The translations under genes were made by a program, and so were the position numbers. Below, one piece after another: positions 45,901 to 60,190 of a stretch of DNA of 64,000 nt. The stretch comes from Rhabdophis nuchalis (lineage: Eukaryota; Chordata; Lepidosauria; Squamata; Natricidae): the NCBI GenBank assembly GCA_039707465.1, contig CM077644.1, forward strand, positions 196,947,962-197,011,961, in the 5' to 3' direction. Under the pieces are notes generated by a model. It was given only the letters and a program-made list of their open reading frames with translations, did not search any database and was not told the origin of the DNA. Numbering within the stretch: position 1 is the stretch's first letter; every line of letters starts with the position of its first letter.

Positions 45901-48109
45901 CAAAGACATGTTTGATACTTTTGAGTATTGAAATATATTTTCCTGGATACTGTGTTTCTAGATTAGCGATACATTTTGAAAACTTGAAAATGCAGTTATA
46001 TTTTTAGTAGTATTTTATAAAAATGTATTCACAATTCCATCAAGAATCTTTAAAAAAAAGTATAGTTTTTCCATTTATATAATCAGATTAAAATGTAACA
46101 TGCACGAAACCTATAGCCATTTAAGTGTTTCCAGAGCAATATATGGACCTGGGTTAAATTAAAAATGATACTCCTATGTACTAGAATGATACTATTAACA
46201 TGCAGTACATTCCTGTTCATGTTTACTAGAAATCTCTCCTTCAAGGGAATTTAGTCTCATATAATAATATTAGCCATAGATTCATTAATAGTAGTTATCA
46301 GTACAATTCATAAAGATGTGAAAAGAAACATGGAAGCATAAAATGAATCGTTCATCAACAGGAAGAGAACTGCTCTTCCTGTTAAAAGTATGTTAAAAAG
46401 AGATTCAAAGATGACGACAAAGCTACAATAATGAGTTGCGAATTGTTTGTCAGTGAACTTAATTAGACTTAAATATATTATTATATTGAGACTGCAGCTA
46501 TGCTTCATTTTATTAAGAACTTTAAGCTGAGTATGACCAAACAAGCTACTTAGAATTACAACTTTTAATAAATTTCATGGTATATCAAAAGTGCTTAGCT
46601 CTTCATAATGAAAGGCCATTAATATTGATAATATCTTATTGCATGAATTTTTTCTGAATTTTGGATATCACTTAAAGTTCATGACTTAACATCTTGAAAT
46701 CCTGTATAGATAAGCAGATTACTTAAGTAGTTTTGTTCCAATTGGTGTAGAATTTTCCCCTAGAAATAAACAGCTGCACAATTGTAGTGTTGTTTAAACA
46801 TATTTTAAATTTATTTTTCTTTAATAAGAATATAATATGTTCTATAATTAAAAATACATGTATTTAAAAGATCAGTGATTTTATTTCAGGCTTTCACAGC
46901 ATAAAATATTGACAATTAAAAGCTGAGGAAAAGCTGAGTCCAGGGAATTTCCTATGATTAGCAGTGTACAGGAAAAAGCTCCAGAAGTACATTAAAGACT
47001 ATTTAGTTGTCTGAAAATTGTTCTCTGTATACAATGCTTATCAGTACAGACTCTAGCCTTTTGCTTTAGGCATTATCCATTCAGTAGCTGCATAGACTTT
47101 TACATTCATTAGTAAAAGTAAAGCAAATAATCTCTACTTTTACTTTTATCTCTACTTTTACAAATATTCTCTATAGATGTGTTTTAGAATTTAGGATATG
47201 GTGGCCTGTTTTATTGTTAGAGATAGCTAGATTTGTTCCTTACAAATTCTTTCTCTTCTTGTAGATCTAACAGTCTGCCAGCTCTGAAACAAATAGAATA
47301 TGTCCAACAGACATCCTGGGCTTTCTGCCTGTGTTGACTTGAGATGAATGTACACACAAGCACACAGGTGCTGACATTAAGGTTAGGGTGGGAAAAATGT
47401 TGTTGAGAGTAGTTGCCTAGTTATCCTTATACTCATACTTTTTAATTATTCTGCTAAGTATTTTACATTTTTGTTTAGGAACTTAGAAAAGTTTTAAAAA
47501 GTATAATGATTTCGCTGTTTGTGTTTAATGAGAAGACTAAGCATTTCCTTTTACGATCAATAGATCTGAGTTTATAGTTTGGCTTCAGCAGGCCTAATAA
47601 CTACTACTGATTACGCATTTTCCTTCCATAAATTATTATCCAATATGTAATAAAATACGTTCCTTGAAATAAAGATTACTTAATTAAAACTAAGAATGAT
47701 CAGATCTTATCCTTATAAGCTGATTATATTGTTTTGCAGAGTCAAATGCTTTGTTTTTATTAGTTTTCATTGAATTATTGTTCAGTGCAAACTAATGTTA
47801 CAGTAACAAAGTTTGTTTTTGCAGGCTTTTAAAACTCAAATATTGCTGAGAGAAAATATAGTGGGATTATAAATCTTTTATCTTATACAGTTTATTCTAG
47901 TCTGTATGTTCCATCTTGTAGCTCTAAGTTGTAAATGTTAGTTTTATTCAGTCTAGATTGCTGACCTATAATAAAGAATTTGAATATTTGAACATTACAA
48001 CAAACAAGTTAAATTAAATTCCTACATTAAACTTTCCAACTTCTAGATTATTAAACCATTTTTCCAGCATTACAATTCTAGTGAGGCATGTGCCTTTGAG
48101 AGCAATTTC

Positions 48110-48142
48110 TTTGTGTGTGTGTGTGTGTGTGTGTGCACGCGC
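48110..48142. repeat. (TG)n microsatellite
   Basis: A TG run ending in CACGCGCA lies in EFNA5 intron 1. Confidence 0.85.
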
Positions 48143-48395
48143 ATATATTTCTTCCATTTATGTTCAAATCTGTAGTCATTCAGAAATTAAATGTCAAATT
48201 TATAAGACAAATGTTTTTGAAACCACTTTCTGCTGACCTTAGAGCTATTGATTTATCACCCAAATGTAACACTCACCACATTCAATATTTCTTGTAGCAA
48301 GTCTTAAACTTGGATATGATTCATACACATTATTCTAAAAGCCACTAGAGATAGACTGTGATTTTAAACAATTGCAAAACTAAGTCTATATTTCT

Positions 48396-48400
<5 letters not shown>

Positions 48401-48448
<48 letters not shown>
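48401..48448. repeat. (AG)n microsatellite
   Basis: A pure AG run of about 24 units lies in EFNA5 intron 1. Confidence 0.9.
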
Positions 48449-48449
<1 letters not shown>

Positions 48450-50954
48450 CATTGTTAATTAGGATATACCTTGTACTGAAGAAGTTGATTTTGAAGCTAG
48501 TGCTCCATTAATCATGTAAATATAATGAGGTGTTTGGTTTGATTGCCAAAGAGATCCTATGTATATCTGATAGTTTATAGATCAATGAAAATGCCCTGTG
48601 AAATCCTGATTTTCAGTCATGTGGTAAAATGTGGCCAAGTTTTAAAATATTATTAATAAACGCAGAAAATAAAAACTTCTTTATCATTCTTGTGACTAAA
48701 ATACATTGTCCTCAGTACCTATGTGCTGCTTATATAGCTCCGTAAGCAAAACAAAGTGGAGAAAAATGGGTTAGGTAAGAAACAAAGCCATATATCACTT
48801 AATTAAAAAAAACAAACGATCACTGACATATATTTAAATTGTATATGATTGTGGTCATATTCACTGTGTATACTGGGTATACTTGACTCAGATGCTCCGA
48901 CACTACAAGCTTTTCTGCATTCTCCAGTTACAAATATAACATATGTACAAGAACTGTTCAGAGTGCAAATTCTGTTTTTAATGATCTGAAATAACTGAGC
49001 AATACTTTCCAATTCTTTCCGACTAGCCCTAATTCTTAAAAAAAAAGAAAATCTGGGGTTAGAATATGCCGCCGTATAAATGAAAAACTGTAAAAGAAAA
49101 TTGCCTACAAATATTTTCAAAAAATGAGGTTTCTAAAAATAAATATTTATTTATTTATTAAATTTATATTCCACCCAATATGCCATTGAGAGCAACTATT
49201 AGCACATTTATACATCCATTTGTAAATGTACAAATTGTTCTGGCAAAGAATTGTGTTACTAATCCTTTGATTCCATTTCCAAGGGTAGTTTTCATCTACT
49301 AATTTATTTGTGGTAAATAATTGAATTTTTGAGTCTAGTTTATTATGAGTAACAAAAGGGAGAGAAATGACATATCTAATATTTCATATCAAATCCTAAA
49401 CTATTGTAGATGTATAAGACTCAAAACGCTATTATATTTTTTGTATATAAATAAAATTAACATTCTTTCAAGGGCCCCAGAAAATATTTATGCAGACAAA
49501 CTACAGTGATGAATTTAATTTTGTAAATTTCATTTTCTGTCACTTAAGAACTTAGTTTTTGGTTAGAAATGTGGCTTTAATCAGCTTTTTAACATATTTT
49601 TACATTGCTATATATTATGTCAATGAACTAGGCCTATTTTTTAATGCTAAATGAACATTAAAAATTATAAAATATTGGTCATAAAATAACATTTCTTTTA
49701 CAATCCATTTCTAGTCAGATCTGTTTGCTCAGTAAACTTAACACCCATTTCATTGAATGTTTATAGATTGAAATATGATTCAGATGAGCAATATCTGAAA
49801 ATGGGATTTAATTTAATGTATATGCATTCCCATAAGGTGGGGAAGACAATTTTTGCCAGTTTTTTCTGTCCCCAGACTTTTAGATTACTACTAAGTTGAT
49901 CAAAGACGTTGAAGAGGAAAGAGAAATTTGTGAAAAGCTTCCTGTTTTCTTCAGCCAAAGATTCTGCTGCATATAATATTCTCTATTATGAAAGACATAT
50001 ATATTTTAGACCTACCAGTTTTAGAATTATTGAAAGTTTTATAATCTCTTATATGCATGCACCACGAACAAAATGGTTCAGATTATAATAATGCTTTTTT
50101 TACATATGAAATAATCTCTTTTGTATTTTTAATTTAAAGCATTCCAATTTTTTATACATACAATGAATACATAAAAATATATTGATAATAAATAGATACA
50201 TAAATACCCATACTGTATAAAGGATATATCAAAAGCCCCTCTAAGCCAATCAAAATCTTTTTTAAATATATTTTTTCAGAGAAAAGAAACATTCTTTAGG
50301 TCATGTATCAAGCAAGAAAATACTTAGAACAAAATGGCAACCAATTAGTACTTTTAATATAATATAATAACTGATGAATACATCTAAAATATATATCGAA
50401 TATAGCTCTTTTACTTTAAATTTCAAGATGTTCAGTTGACCGCTATGTCAAAAAGTCGGGTTTATAAATTGGAAATTGTGGTATATAATGCTAAAATATT
50501 TCAAAGAAGGATTACCTATTTTGTGAGTAAAGTAAAATATACAGTACATTTGAAAGTTTCCAATTAAGGTGAAACAGTTCTTCAATTAATTTGGAAAGCT
50601 ACCCTACAATTTATTGTTAGAAATAGTTTTAACAAAGGTAAGTTAGTGACAAAATATGTCATTAGTATCACTGTTGTCTAAAAAAATCCTATACATTTCT
50701 CATACTCATAGAAAGAATAATATTTTGTAACAAGTGAGTATAAGAATGTAGGATTTATTTATATAATACTTTTTGTAAAGAGGGATTAGTTTGAAAGTAA
50801 TGATCTGAAACATAAGTAAAACTTTTTTTTTTGCATTGCATTGACACAAAAATTCCATAAAGTTTTAATTCTATATCTGCTTAGATGGGAGTGACACAAT
50901 GAAATTCATGATTGCATACTTATAAATGGACCAATGTAAGGTTGTACTGTAAAT

Positions 50955-51028
50955 CAGGGGTCTCCAACCTTTGCAACTTTAAGTCTGAAGTCCTTCAGAC
51001 TTAAAGTTGCAAAGGTTGGAGACCCCTG
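50955..51028. mobile_element. Perfect 74-base hAT hairpin MITE in EFNA5 intron 1
   Basis: Bases 50,955-50,989 are the exact reverse complement of 50,994-51,028, with a GTCC loop. The termini are CAGGGG and CCCCTG. CTGTAAAT flanks both sides exactly (50,947-50,954 and 51,029-51,036), the 8-base duplication of a hAT insertion. Shared words (GCAACTTTAAG) relate it to the longer foldback MITEs, so it is probably a shortened derivative. A transcript of intron 1 would contain a perfect 35-bp hairpin. Confidence 0.92.
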
Positions 51029-51332
51029 CTGTAAATGAAGACTTGCATATCCTTCGGAATATGATTTGGAAGAATGGCGTTGGAATTTGGGATTGCGCAG
51101 CAGCACCTCTTTGATATAATTTCAAGCAATTTGAGGTTTTTTTAGGCTTTGTCATGGAGCTTGAAGAAATTCATTCATTAAAATTTTATGTGACTCCAGA
51201 AAACATCTTTTTTTGCATTGATGTGTGAAAATATATATGTTGTTTATTTATTAGCAAAGAGGTACTATGCAAGCATACGCTCTAAAATATTTCTTCCAAA
51301 TCATAGTTCTAAACCAAAAAATTGCAAACTAT

Positions 51333-51368
51333 ATCATTCATTCATTCATTCATTCATTCATTCATTCA
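51333..51368. repeat. (ATTC)n microsatellite, possible LINE tail on the minus strand
   Basis: About eight ATTC units are followed by TTTCCACCCAACTC. On the minus strand this reads like a non-LTR element end (GGGTGGAAATTGAATGAATG). Similar wording is found at 49,140-49,185. Confidence 0.7.
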
Positions 51369-54300
51369 ATTTCCACCCAACTCAATCAAGCAACTGAACT
51401 GTAAATTCTAAAATTATAAAAATAATAAAAGTAATAAAGCAATATTCAGTACCAAAAATTTTTGTTTGTTCCTAACCATGTTAGAATTCTAGGGCTGTTC
51501 GTCAAAGAAAACTTTTGTAGAATAATTTTATTTGTTGGTGCAAACAAGGATTCATAATATTTACAAAAAAAAGTATTTGTTGCTTCACTTCATAAATTTT
51601 GTTTAAAAAAATTGAAATTTTTGGAAAATGATATCAGTTTTTTTGTCTATATGCATGCATTTATATTTTGTTAAATGCTTTTATTATTGGTAAATTCATT
51701 CAAATCAGGCAAGCCAAGAACATTTCCATGCAAGGCAACCTCATTCTTTATTTGTTTACTTTTGTTGGTTCAGTGCATTTTGCCATTCTTTAGCAACTTG
51801 GCTTATTAAAAATTAGTGATCCATCACTAAGAGGGATACAGCAGTAGTGTTGCTTCTTAGAGGAATTTTGTGCCAAGCAACAAGAAATAATAGCAATACA
51901 AGAGCTGCCAAACGTGTGCCTTCTAATTCCTAATTAGGCAACAACTAGAGGAACTGACATTGTAGGAAGAGGCAGTTTCTTCTACATATCGAATAAAAAA
52001 TACAGAAAGGAAACAAAAGGGAGATAATAGTCAAGTATTAGCTACCACTGTTTACAAGACTATTCCATCAGTTCAGTCTGAAAAGCAGAATAGATCTTGG
52101 AGTTTATAAAATGAAGGTTAGTGATGCTTTCAGATACTCAAATATATTAATAAGCAACAGCTTCAGCAAAACATAAGGATGAAGGGTATAGTCCTTTCCT
52201 CCCAATTATGTGAGCAATGGCGTATGAAAGTAAAGCAACATATCAATATTTCTGCTAGCCAGGGTTGTCAATAAACTCCTGGCACAGACTTTATCATAGT
52301 TGTGATTGCCATAATTAGCACATTTTCTTAATATGAACAGTGGGAAAGGCAAGAGTTACAACTGTCATGGTATTTTTTTGTTTAAAAACCTATTACGCTA
52401 CTAGTATTTTTGTTTGGCATTTAAGAAAAAAAATCCAAGATAGAATACATGTTCATTTTATTTGGCTGTATTTTTTAAAAAGCTGTTAAGAAAAAATAAT
52501 CATATGATTTATAGTTTCTAGTTGTTTATGTATTTACTCAGATTTGTATGCTATAGAATCTAGGTATATATTACAGGTACAATAAAGATGTGACACTGAA
52601 AAACAATCTATGTTAAAATGAAACAATAATCAAAACATTGAATCATCCATTCCCATATATCAGCCTAAACTAATCAACAACTGCATGGCATAGCATGGCA
52701 TACAAAACCTGGAAGGTTTTGTAGAAGAGCAGCATTTAACTACGTAATAGGGAGCAAGTCACCTTGATTTGGGGGTGCAAGTTATACCAAATCTGTCTTT
52801 TTTCTGAGGTCCCACTCTTATTTATTTTTCTTAGTTAGGAACTCTCAACAGTCCCCAGTTTTAATTTAAGTTTAATCAGAGTAGTTGGACGCAAAGATAT
52901 TGTGGATCCAACCAATTTAAACTATTACAAGGAATCACCAGTACCTAGAATAAGTTGATAACTGGTGCAGCTCCCTGTGTGGAGGTATTAGATGACTTTG
53001 GCAACTTCTAACTGATACAACTGTTTTCTTTTCCAGTTGCAGCATCTGAGTGGTCTTAGTTTTTTAATCAAATTATGGTAATTTTTGAATGATAACTTAA
53101 TGGTATTTTCCTCTCTATGTGTATCAAGTCAATTATGCTTTCTATTTTATTTATAAATATACAAATACATACTTCAGTCTTATAGCTGTGAGGAAGTCGC
53201 ATTGAATTCTGAGGGCTGAACCAAAAGGTTGCTTAGTTTACTAAGCATACAATTGTAAATTGTTTTTTCCTTATCAGAATTCAGGACTGTTGGCATCCAT
53301 GTAACACATGAAGTCTTAACATGCATGTAAGAGACTGTCTTCTTCTTTCCACCACACAGAATTATATTCCTTCAGTTTTAGCAGGGTTTTGAGTAAGCTT
53401 CAGTATATGCTGAACCTTTGGAAGACGTGTTTTGGAAAACGCATCATTAATACAATAAAGTTCTTTTAATGTTCTTGTACCAATTCTATCTCTTTCCATG
53501 CACGTTATAAAGGATTGCACTATAATATTTTTATAGATTGCTGAAACAGTTACAATCCTTAATTAAATGTTTATCTATTATTTATTTAGCTAAGCCCATT
53601 TATTTGATATCTGCTTATCTAAGATAAAAAAGTCTATTTTTAATGGAACTTACCATTGTTATGCATCGGATTCAGACAATGTATCCATACATCGGGTGGT
53701 TCATTTTATTTTCCAGCTACAGACTTTATGCAAGATGAAATACCTGCGTAAGAGGCCAGTGTGACTTGTGTTTGTATGTCGATCACTGATTTTCTGGGTG
53801 TACAAATGGTTGTTGTAGAAAAATAGGTAGGACAATAAAACCCAAAAACATTCAGAGTCTTTTACGTTTTTGCCATACAAAATGTTATTTTGTAATTGAA
53901 TTTATTTTCAAAGGTCAGATACCTGCAGAACAATATTTGCATGCACATAGGAATTTAGCTATATTTTTGGTAATAAAATAAATAATTTGCATAAATTCAC
54001 AATACATTTTTATCTCCTATTTTAATTATTGACCGCTACATTTATTATGTTTCTTAACTAAAAACTTTTTGGAAAAGATTATTTTATATGGTATAAATGT
54101 ACTAATCTCATACTATAATGCATACTATAATACAATTCATTTATTTTGCTTCAACGGATTAACAGAATTATTATTTAAAGTCTATAGCTAAGTAGCTGCT
54201 TTGGGTATGTGCAAGTTTTAAATCCCAAAATAAATTCATTAACAGTATGAAATAAGTAATCAGTGAAAACATAAACAAGTTGGGATTTTATAATTTTAAC

Positions 54301-57129
54301 ATTGAAATCCTAGGCATGTTTAAGCAAAACAAATTCCTATTGTTTTCAAATGAGATTCACTTTCTAGTAAACATGTTTAGAATTTCAACCCATTTTAACT
54401 GCTTCCACATTGCAGACATTATATGAAAACAACACCAGTTAAATCAGCTTAGTTTTTGTATAAATTTGGTTTGCATTTGGAAAGTTATTTGTTAAAATAA
54501 ATAACTGTTCTGATTGCATGGACAATATGAGATCTAACGTTTTAAAACTGGTGTTTTTATAATACAGATTAAGGACTTTGAGCTTGCAAATTGGATACAT
54601 AACAGATTCTCCCTTGGAATACATAGGTATTTTTAAAAAAATGCAAACTGAGCTAATAGGGATTGAAATCCATGCTATGGCTTAAAATACCCTTCGCATG
54701 ATAAGATTTGATCTCGATTACATTTTCCATACTTAAATTTGAAAATATGCAGTTGCACTTCATAAACAAAAAGCAATATTCAGTTTGATCTGTTGCAAGC
54801 GTAAAACACTAGAATAGAAATTATTTTTAATTAAAAATAAACAAATGTATTTCTTATATATTTTACACATTTTGGTACCAAGCCCGTATGTGCGTAACTC
54901 CAAAATTTGATACCAAATTGTGGAGTTACGTATATAAGAAAATAAGGATGACATGGAGTATATGAGGAGGAGTATATGGGGTATATGATTTATATACTTT
55001 CATTTTTATCATCTTCTAAATTTGGATTAGCATTGCTGCAACGCTCTGAAATTGCTCTTTTAAAAATCGGCGCAATTGCTGTATAATAGCACTGAATTTT
55101 GATAAGAAAGCAAACAATAATTTTTTAAAAATCTGATATATTAAGCCTTGAATAAGATTTGGATAAATGATTATAAAGCTCCCAAGTTCACAAGTGAACA
55201 AAGTCTCAATCCTTAAAACAATTTCTTCTTTTTGTATTCATTTCAACAAAAAAGAAAAAACTGTGGGCATTGATTGCCAAAAAGTTGCAAAAGCAGTTCT
55301 GAAGGGAATAATTTTGCACATTTTTTCCCTTTTGGTTCAATAATCATTAAGTATCACAAAATAAATAAGATGGTAGAATTAGTCCTGGAAGCTAGTGCTC
55401 TTCAGTGCGTAGCTTGGGAATTGCTTTGTATATTCTAAAAATTAAGATAGTAAAATGGAGTAGAATAGAAAGCCTATGGGCTACCATAATAACTCAAAAT
55501 AGGATGTGACTCAATTTTTAAAAACCTGATTTAATGCAATCTTATAGTCATCCCTGACAGCCTTCGCTATTAATAACTAAAAAGTACTGTGCAGAAGAGG
55601 AATGTTTTTAATGTATTTATTTATTTATTCTTTTGATACTAGGTCTGCTAATCAGTTTGTTTTATAATATAATATATATATGATACATACATACATATAT
55701 ACAGTCATACATAAAATTATCCCTTCTCCTTAAGCAATAAATATTGCATAGTGTATATTTGGGCCTAAAGTATAATTGCGGCTATTGAACAAATATTGCT
55801 ACAATTATTTTATGATGAAAATTATATAGTATGCTATCAAAGGATTTATTATGTCACATACTGTAAGACAACTCTCAAGTTATTGAAATTAAGCAATTCT
55901 TAAATACTATTTTATAATATTAAATAAAGAAATAGTTCATAGGTTAAGTGATTTCTCTCTTATTTTCCAATACCTAAGCCAATAAATTTAATTTAAAGTG
56001 GAATTTTGCACTAATAAATGTATTGGTTAAACAGTTGTTTGCTGATGGACTAATTAGTGTTTAGGTGAATAGGTTTTTACCATCTTACCTAGGGAAGGTG
56101 TTTTTCAAGTAATTAAAAAAATTCTTATAAAAGAAAAGTACAGGTGAATTACGTTAGATCTTTCTACATTAATCTTGAAAGCATTCCTTCACCATTAATA
56201 GCTGGTACAGAGTTGAAGTTCTTAAGATCTTTGATATCAGGTATGATCAATTTAGAAAAGACCTGAACTTTTCAATAACTTCAGCGCATAGATGCACCTA
56301 AAAAGGATATTTGAACATCTCTCAATGCCTTTAATAATTATAAAACCCACTACCATGAATTACAATACTTGTACAATTACAATACTATTTATTATTTATT
56401 TAATATTAATTAATTTCTTGTTGTAGCGGACTTATTTATTTCATTTTATGCAATATCAGAACAATGTGAAAATTATACATTTTTTTTTTTACCTCTCCCC
56501 TTATTTTTTCCTGAACCTTTTTCTTCATTGGTGATTTGTCTATTTTTTTTTTATATTTTCGCTTAAAATAAGATACATTAATCTTAGATCTAATTATATA
56601 TTCTCCTTGGGGGTATTTGTATACCAAATCTAAACTGCTGCAAAATACCAATAGGGTCTGTGAGCTAAATTCTTTTCAGATATATCTTCAACTATTTAAA
56701 AAGCCAATTGTTTTTCCTTGTTTTTCACACATCACAGCCAATATTGAAGTATGCATCTGTTAGGAAAAAATAATGGTGGACATAAAACACCGAACACAGT
56801 TGAATTCCATTCTACTCTATTGAGAAGAAATGGATATTAGCATTATGAAGGGTAATAACTTATTTCTACACCTATGAAACTTTGAATGCTTTAGAAATAG
56901 ATTACTCTTTCTGTAATGGAATATAAATATATATCTAATTTTGTGACCTATCTGACATTTTTGACTTTCTTTAGTAAAGGGCAGCTTACGTTAAGTTTCT
57001 CATGATGAAATTAGAGATAGGAAAATTGAAGAATAACCTGGAAGAATGCCCTGGAATTATACTGCCTCTTCCCATCCCATAAACAACAGGCTGTCACAGC
57101 CTACCCTTTAGAAAATCTATTAAGTTCTA

Positions 57130-57330
57130 ACCAAAAGGTGCTTTCTCCAAAAGACAACTGGAGTTTCTTGTTTTTTTTCTTTTTTCTTTGAAAATATTTC
57201 GCTTCTCATCCAAGACGTTTCTTCAGTTCTAACTGATTGGTAGGGAAGAAAAAACTCTCAAGAAAGTCCTGTTGCCTTTTTCCATTGATCATCCATTAAT
57301 CATGACATGGATGATTGAGAAATTCCATAG
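57130..57330 (-). repeat. Penelope-like repeat fragment
   Basis: On the minus strand it reads CTTGGATGAGAAGCGAAATA (about 57,215-57,196), and it shares the CAACTGGAG and AAAGGTGCTTT words with the foldback repeat at 21,999-22,400. It is a single arm with no coding remnant. Family assignment is inference. Confidence 0.45.
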
Positions 57331-60114
57331 ACTGTTTAGATCTGTTTTTTCCCAGTCATTTGGTTCCAATTGAGTGGAGTCCACTTTTGATTATTTCATT
57401 ATTGTGCCAAAATAGTACAGGTTTTGGGGAAGGAAGAATTTTTCTGTTTCCCCTTATCACCATATAATCTAGATTGCTATCTAGCTGCACTTAGCACATA
57501 AAAAAAGTTTTATTCTCTGATTTGCAATGTTTTCTATAGTTGCAATCTTATATTGACAGTACCTTTTGTCTTTTAGTTCAGCTCATTCGTAGAATGTTAA
57601 CATAAAAGAATTACCTTTCCACTGTATTTATTTAAAGGAGAGTATTGCGTATATGAAATTGGTTTGTGTTTGATAAATGAAGTTAAGATACACATAATAA
57701 CTATACATTGATCTCTTTCGGTTGTACATTTGAGTATTTCTAATCATGTTCATGCATAAACAAATACTGGTAAAGAAATCATTTTGAAGTGATAAAATAT
57801 AGAACTCTAGTGCTAGTTTTTATTCTGCTTAAAATAATACTTCAACTTAATGTTAACACAGCTTCCTAAGGTGCAATATTAAGTACTATTTGTATTACTA
57901 CAAAGCATGAAAAATTACAGTATTCCAAACCATTAATGTTTTATACAATATTGTATATGGCTTATTAGTTATCTCAAGTATATTATGGTCTAGTTGCTTT
58001 TCTTCATAACAAAAAAGAAAGGAAAACATGGAATGAATTGAATTTATTATAGAAATCAGTTAGATTTAAATAGACTATGGTTTGATTATAAACTCTACAA
58101 AGAAAATCAACAAATAATACAAGTATTATGGGTGCTTACTAAGCATGAAAATTGTGGTAAGATATTTGGAAGCACGTTGAAGCAGTTTGGAATTACCCAA
58201 CCAGCAGTAGTTTCAATTTCAGATTATTTTAATCAGACCCCTGAATTAATCAAAATAGATCAAATAATTTTCCTGTGAAATTTAACTTGGTTAAATTAGT
58301 TTGCTGAAAATGTGGAGGATAATGAATTATAAAAAAGATAGGACATGTTATTTCAAGTAACCTATATTTTTCAGTGGATGTATTAAATAATAAATATGAA
58401 CAATGGTAATTATGCCCTTGAATAGCATATTTATTTAATTCAGTCATTTGTTTAATGTTATTTAATACAGTTATGCATGCTTTGAAAACTAATAGTGTTC
58501 TGTATTAGACAGTGCAGCAGCTCTCTTCTCTTCATTAAAGTGACCTAGTCCTTTTTAGCTTCTTCATAAGTCTTAAAATAGATAGCATTCTTGAAAGGAA
58601 ATTAACCAAAAACATTACTGTGAGTCTTCAAGCAGCAGAAGACTAAGAATTCTGTCTGTCTGTCTATCATATATTTATCGCATTAAAATAACCACCAATT
58701 TTACTAAAAGTGATTCTGGGTGGTATACAAGAAGGAAATAAAACCACAGAATAAAATAATGGTAAAATATAAGTGATTATTATTGAAAATATATATTTTA
58801 AAAAATTCAACATTCAAATTTCACAGAATGAGTAAAATATCAATCTCACCCAGCAGCCTACTTCCAGAAAAGCAAGGATTAATATTAGGCAAACAAGTAG
58901 AAAACAATATCCCAATCAAGGAACTACCAAGAAAAAACTGCATCCACACTCCTGATTTATAATTGGTAATTTAATTTAAAAACGGATAAATTGCATGTCA
59001 TGAAGTTTATATCCATTGGTCTCTGGGAACTACTTGATAAAGTGGCATAGTCAATCTCTTGTACCAAGTAAAAACAGTGCCTTAGCTAATTTGTTAAATT
59101 AGCCCGTTGTATGCAAAATACACCACAAGCCACATTATGATAGAAAATTCTGGAATTCATTTACATTTACAAAAGTTTTCTTTTTACAAGGCATAAAAAA
59201 GCTTAAAGATTTGGCCAAGAATAGCAACCTCTAAAGGGATTCCATTACAGTTTGTTAAAAAATAAGTGGGATAAGTTAATAAATTAGTAATACATGAAAG
59301 AAACCCTGACTTCATAATACATTACATGAAATTCAGTTTTAGTGTGTGTGTGTGTGTATTAGTGCAGCAGAGACACATGCAGTAGCTCTTGGACAAAGAT
59401 TTGCTTGAAGGAAGAATTATAATTGTGCAAAAATAGCTAGGACTTATGTACAATATTAGTAATATGTTACTCTGCAATCAATATATCTTGAAATATATTC
59501 ACAGATGTTTTTGCTTTCAATACAAACTGATTTTACTCTAATTGATTGGCTTTTACAATAGATTCCTTAAGGACTATAGTATTACATTTTTTTTCTACTT
59601 GCAAAATTAATCCTATTGAACTCATGAGTAATGACTGTACAAAGTTGCCTTTCTGTGATGGTGATTTGAGAAATAATTAATATAATACAATAATACAATA
59701 TATTATATATACCTGCTGCTTATTTTATTGGAGGACCCTAGTAAATGACCAATCAAATGTTGTTAACAAATTGAATTAGAATATAGTTTTCAAACAGGAT
59801 TGTGCAGAACTTTAGAATCAAAGGCAAAAAAGTCAATTGGAAGAAATAGGAACTTGCACTGATTTATTTATCTTCATCTTCAAACCAAACATATTTTTTC
59901 CTGGCAATTGCACCAGAATTATTGGGGTCCATTAGATGCAGTAATCCCAACTGCTTTGAGTTGCACGAGTGTCCTATGTGCTCCAAGGTACTTCTTTGTG
60001 TTGAATACAAAGGAGCTTCACATAGTAGATAAGGGGATCTTATCTAGGACCTTATCTATTTGAAATTTATCCATTTATCTATCTATGTCTTTTGTTCTGC
60101 TTATTATTTGAAAA

Positions 60115-60118
<4 letters not shown>

Positions 60119-60187
<69 letters not shown>
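60119..60187. repeat. (TC)n microsatellite
   Basis: A pure TC run of about 34 units lies in EFNA5 intron 1. It is the longest pure simple repeat in the window apart from the (ATC)n array at 25,987. Confidence 0.92.
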
Positions 60188-60190
<3 letters not shown>

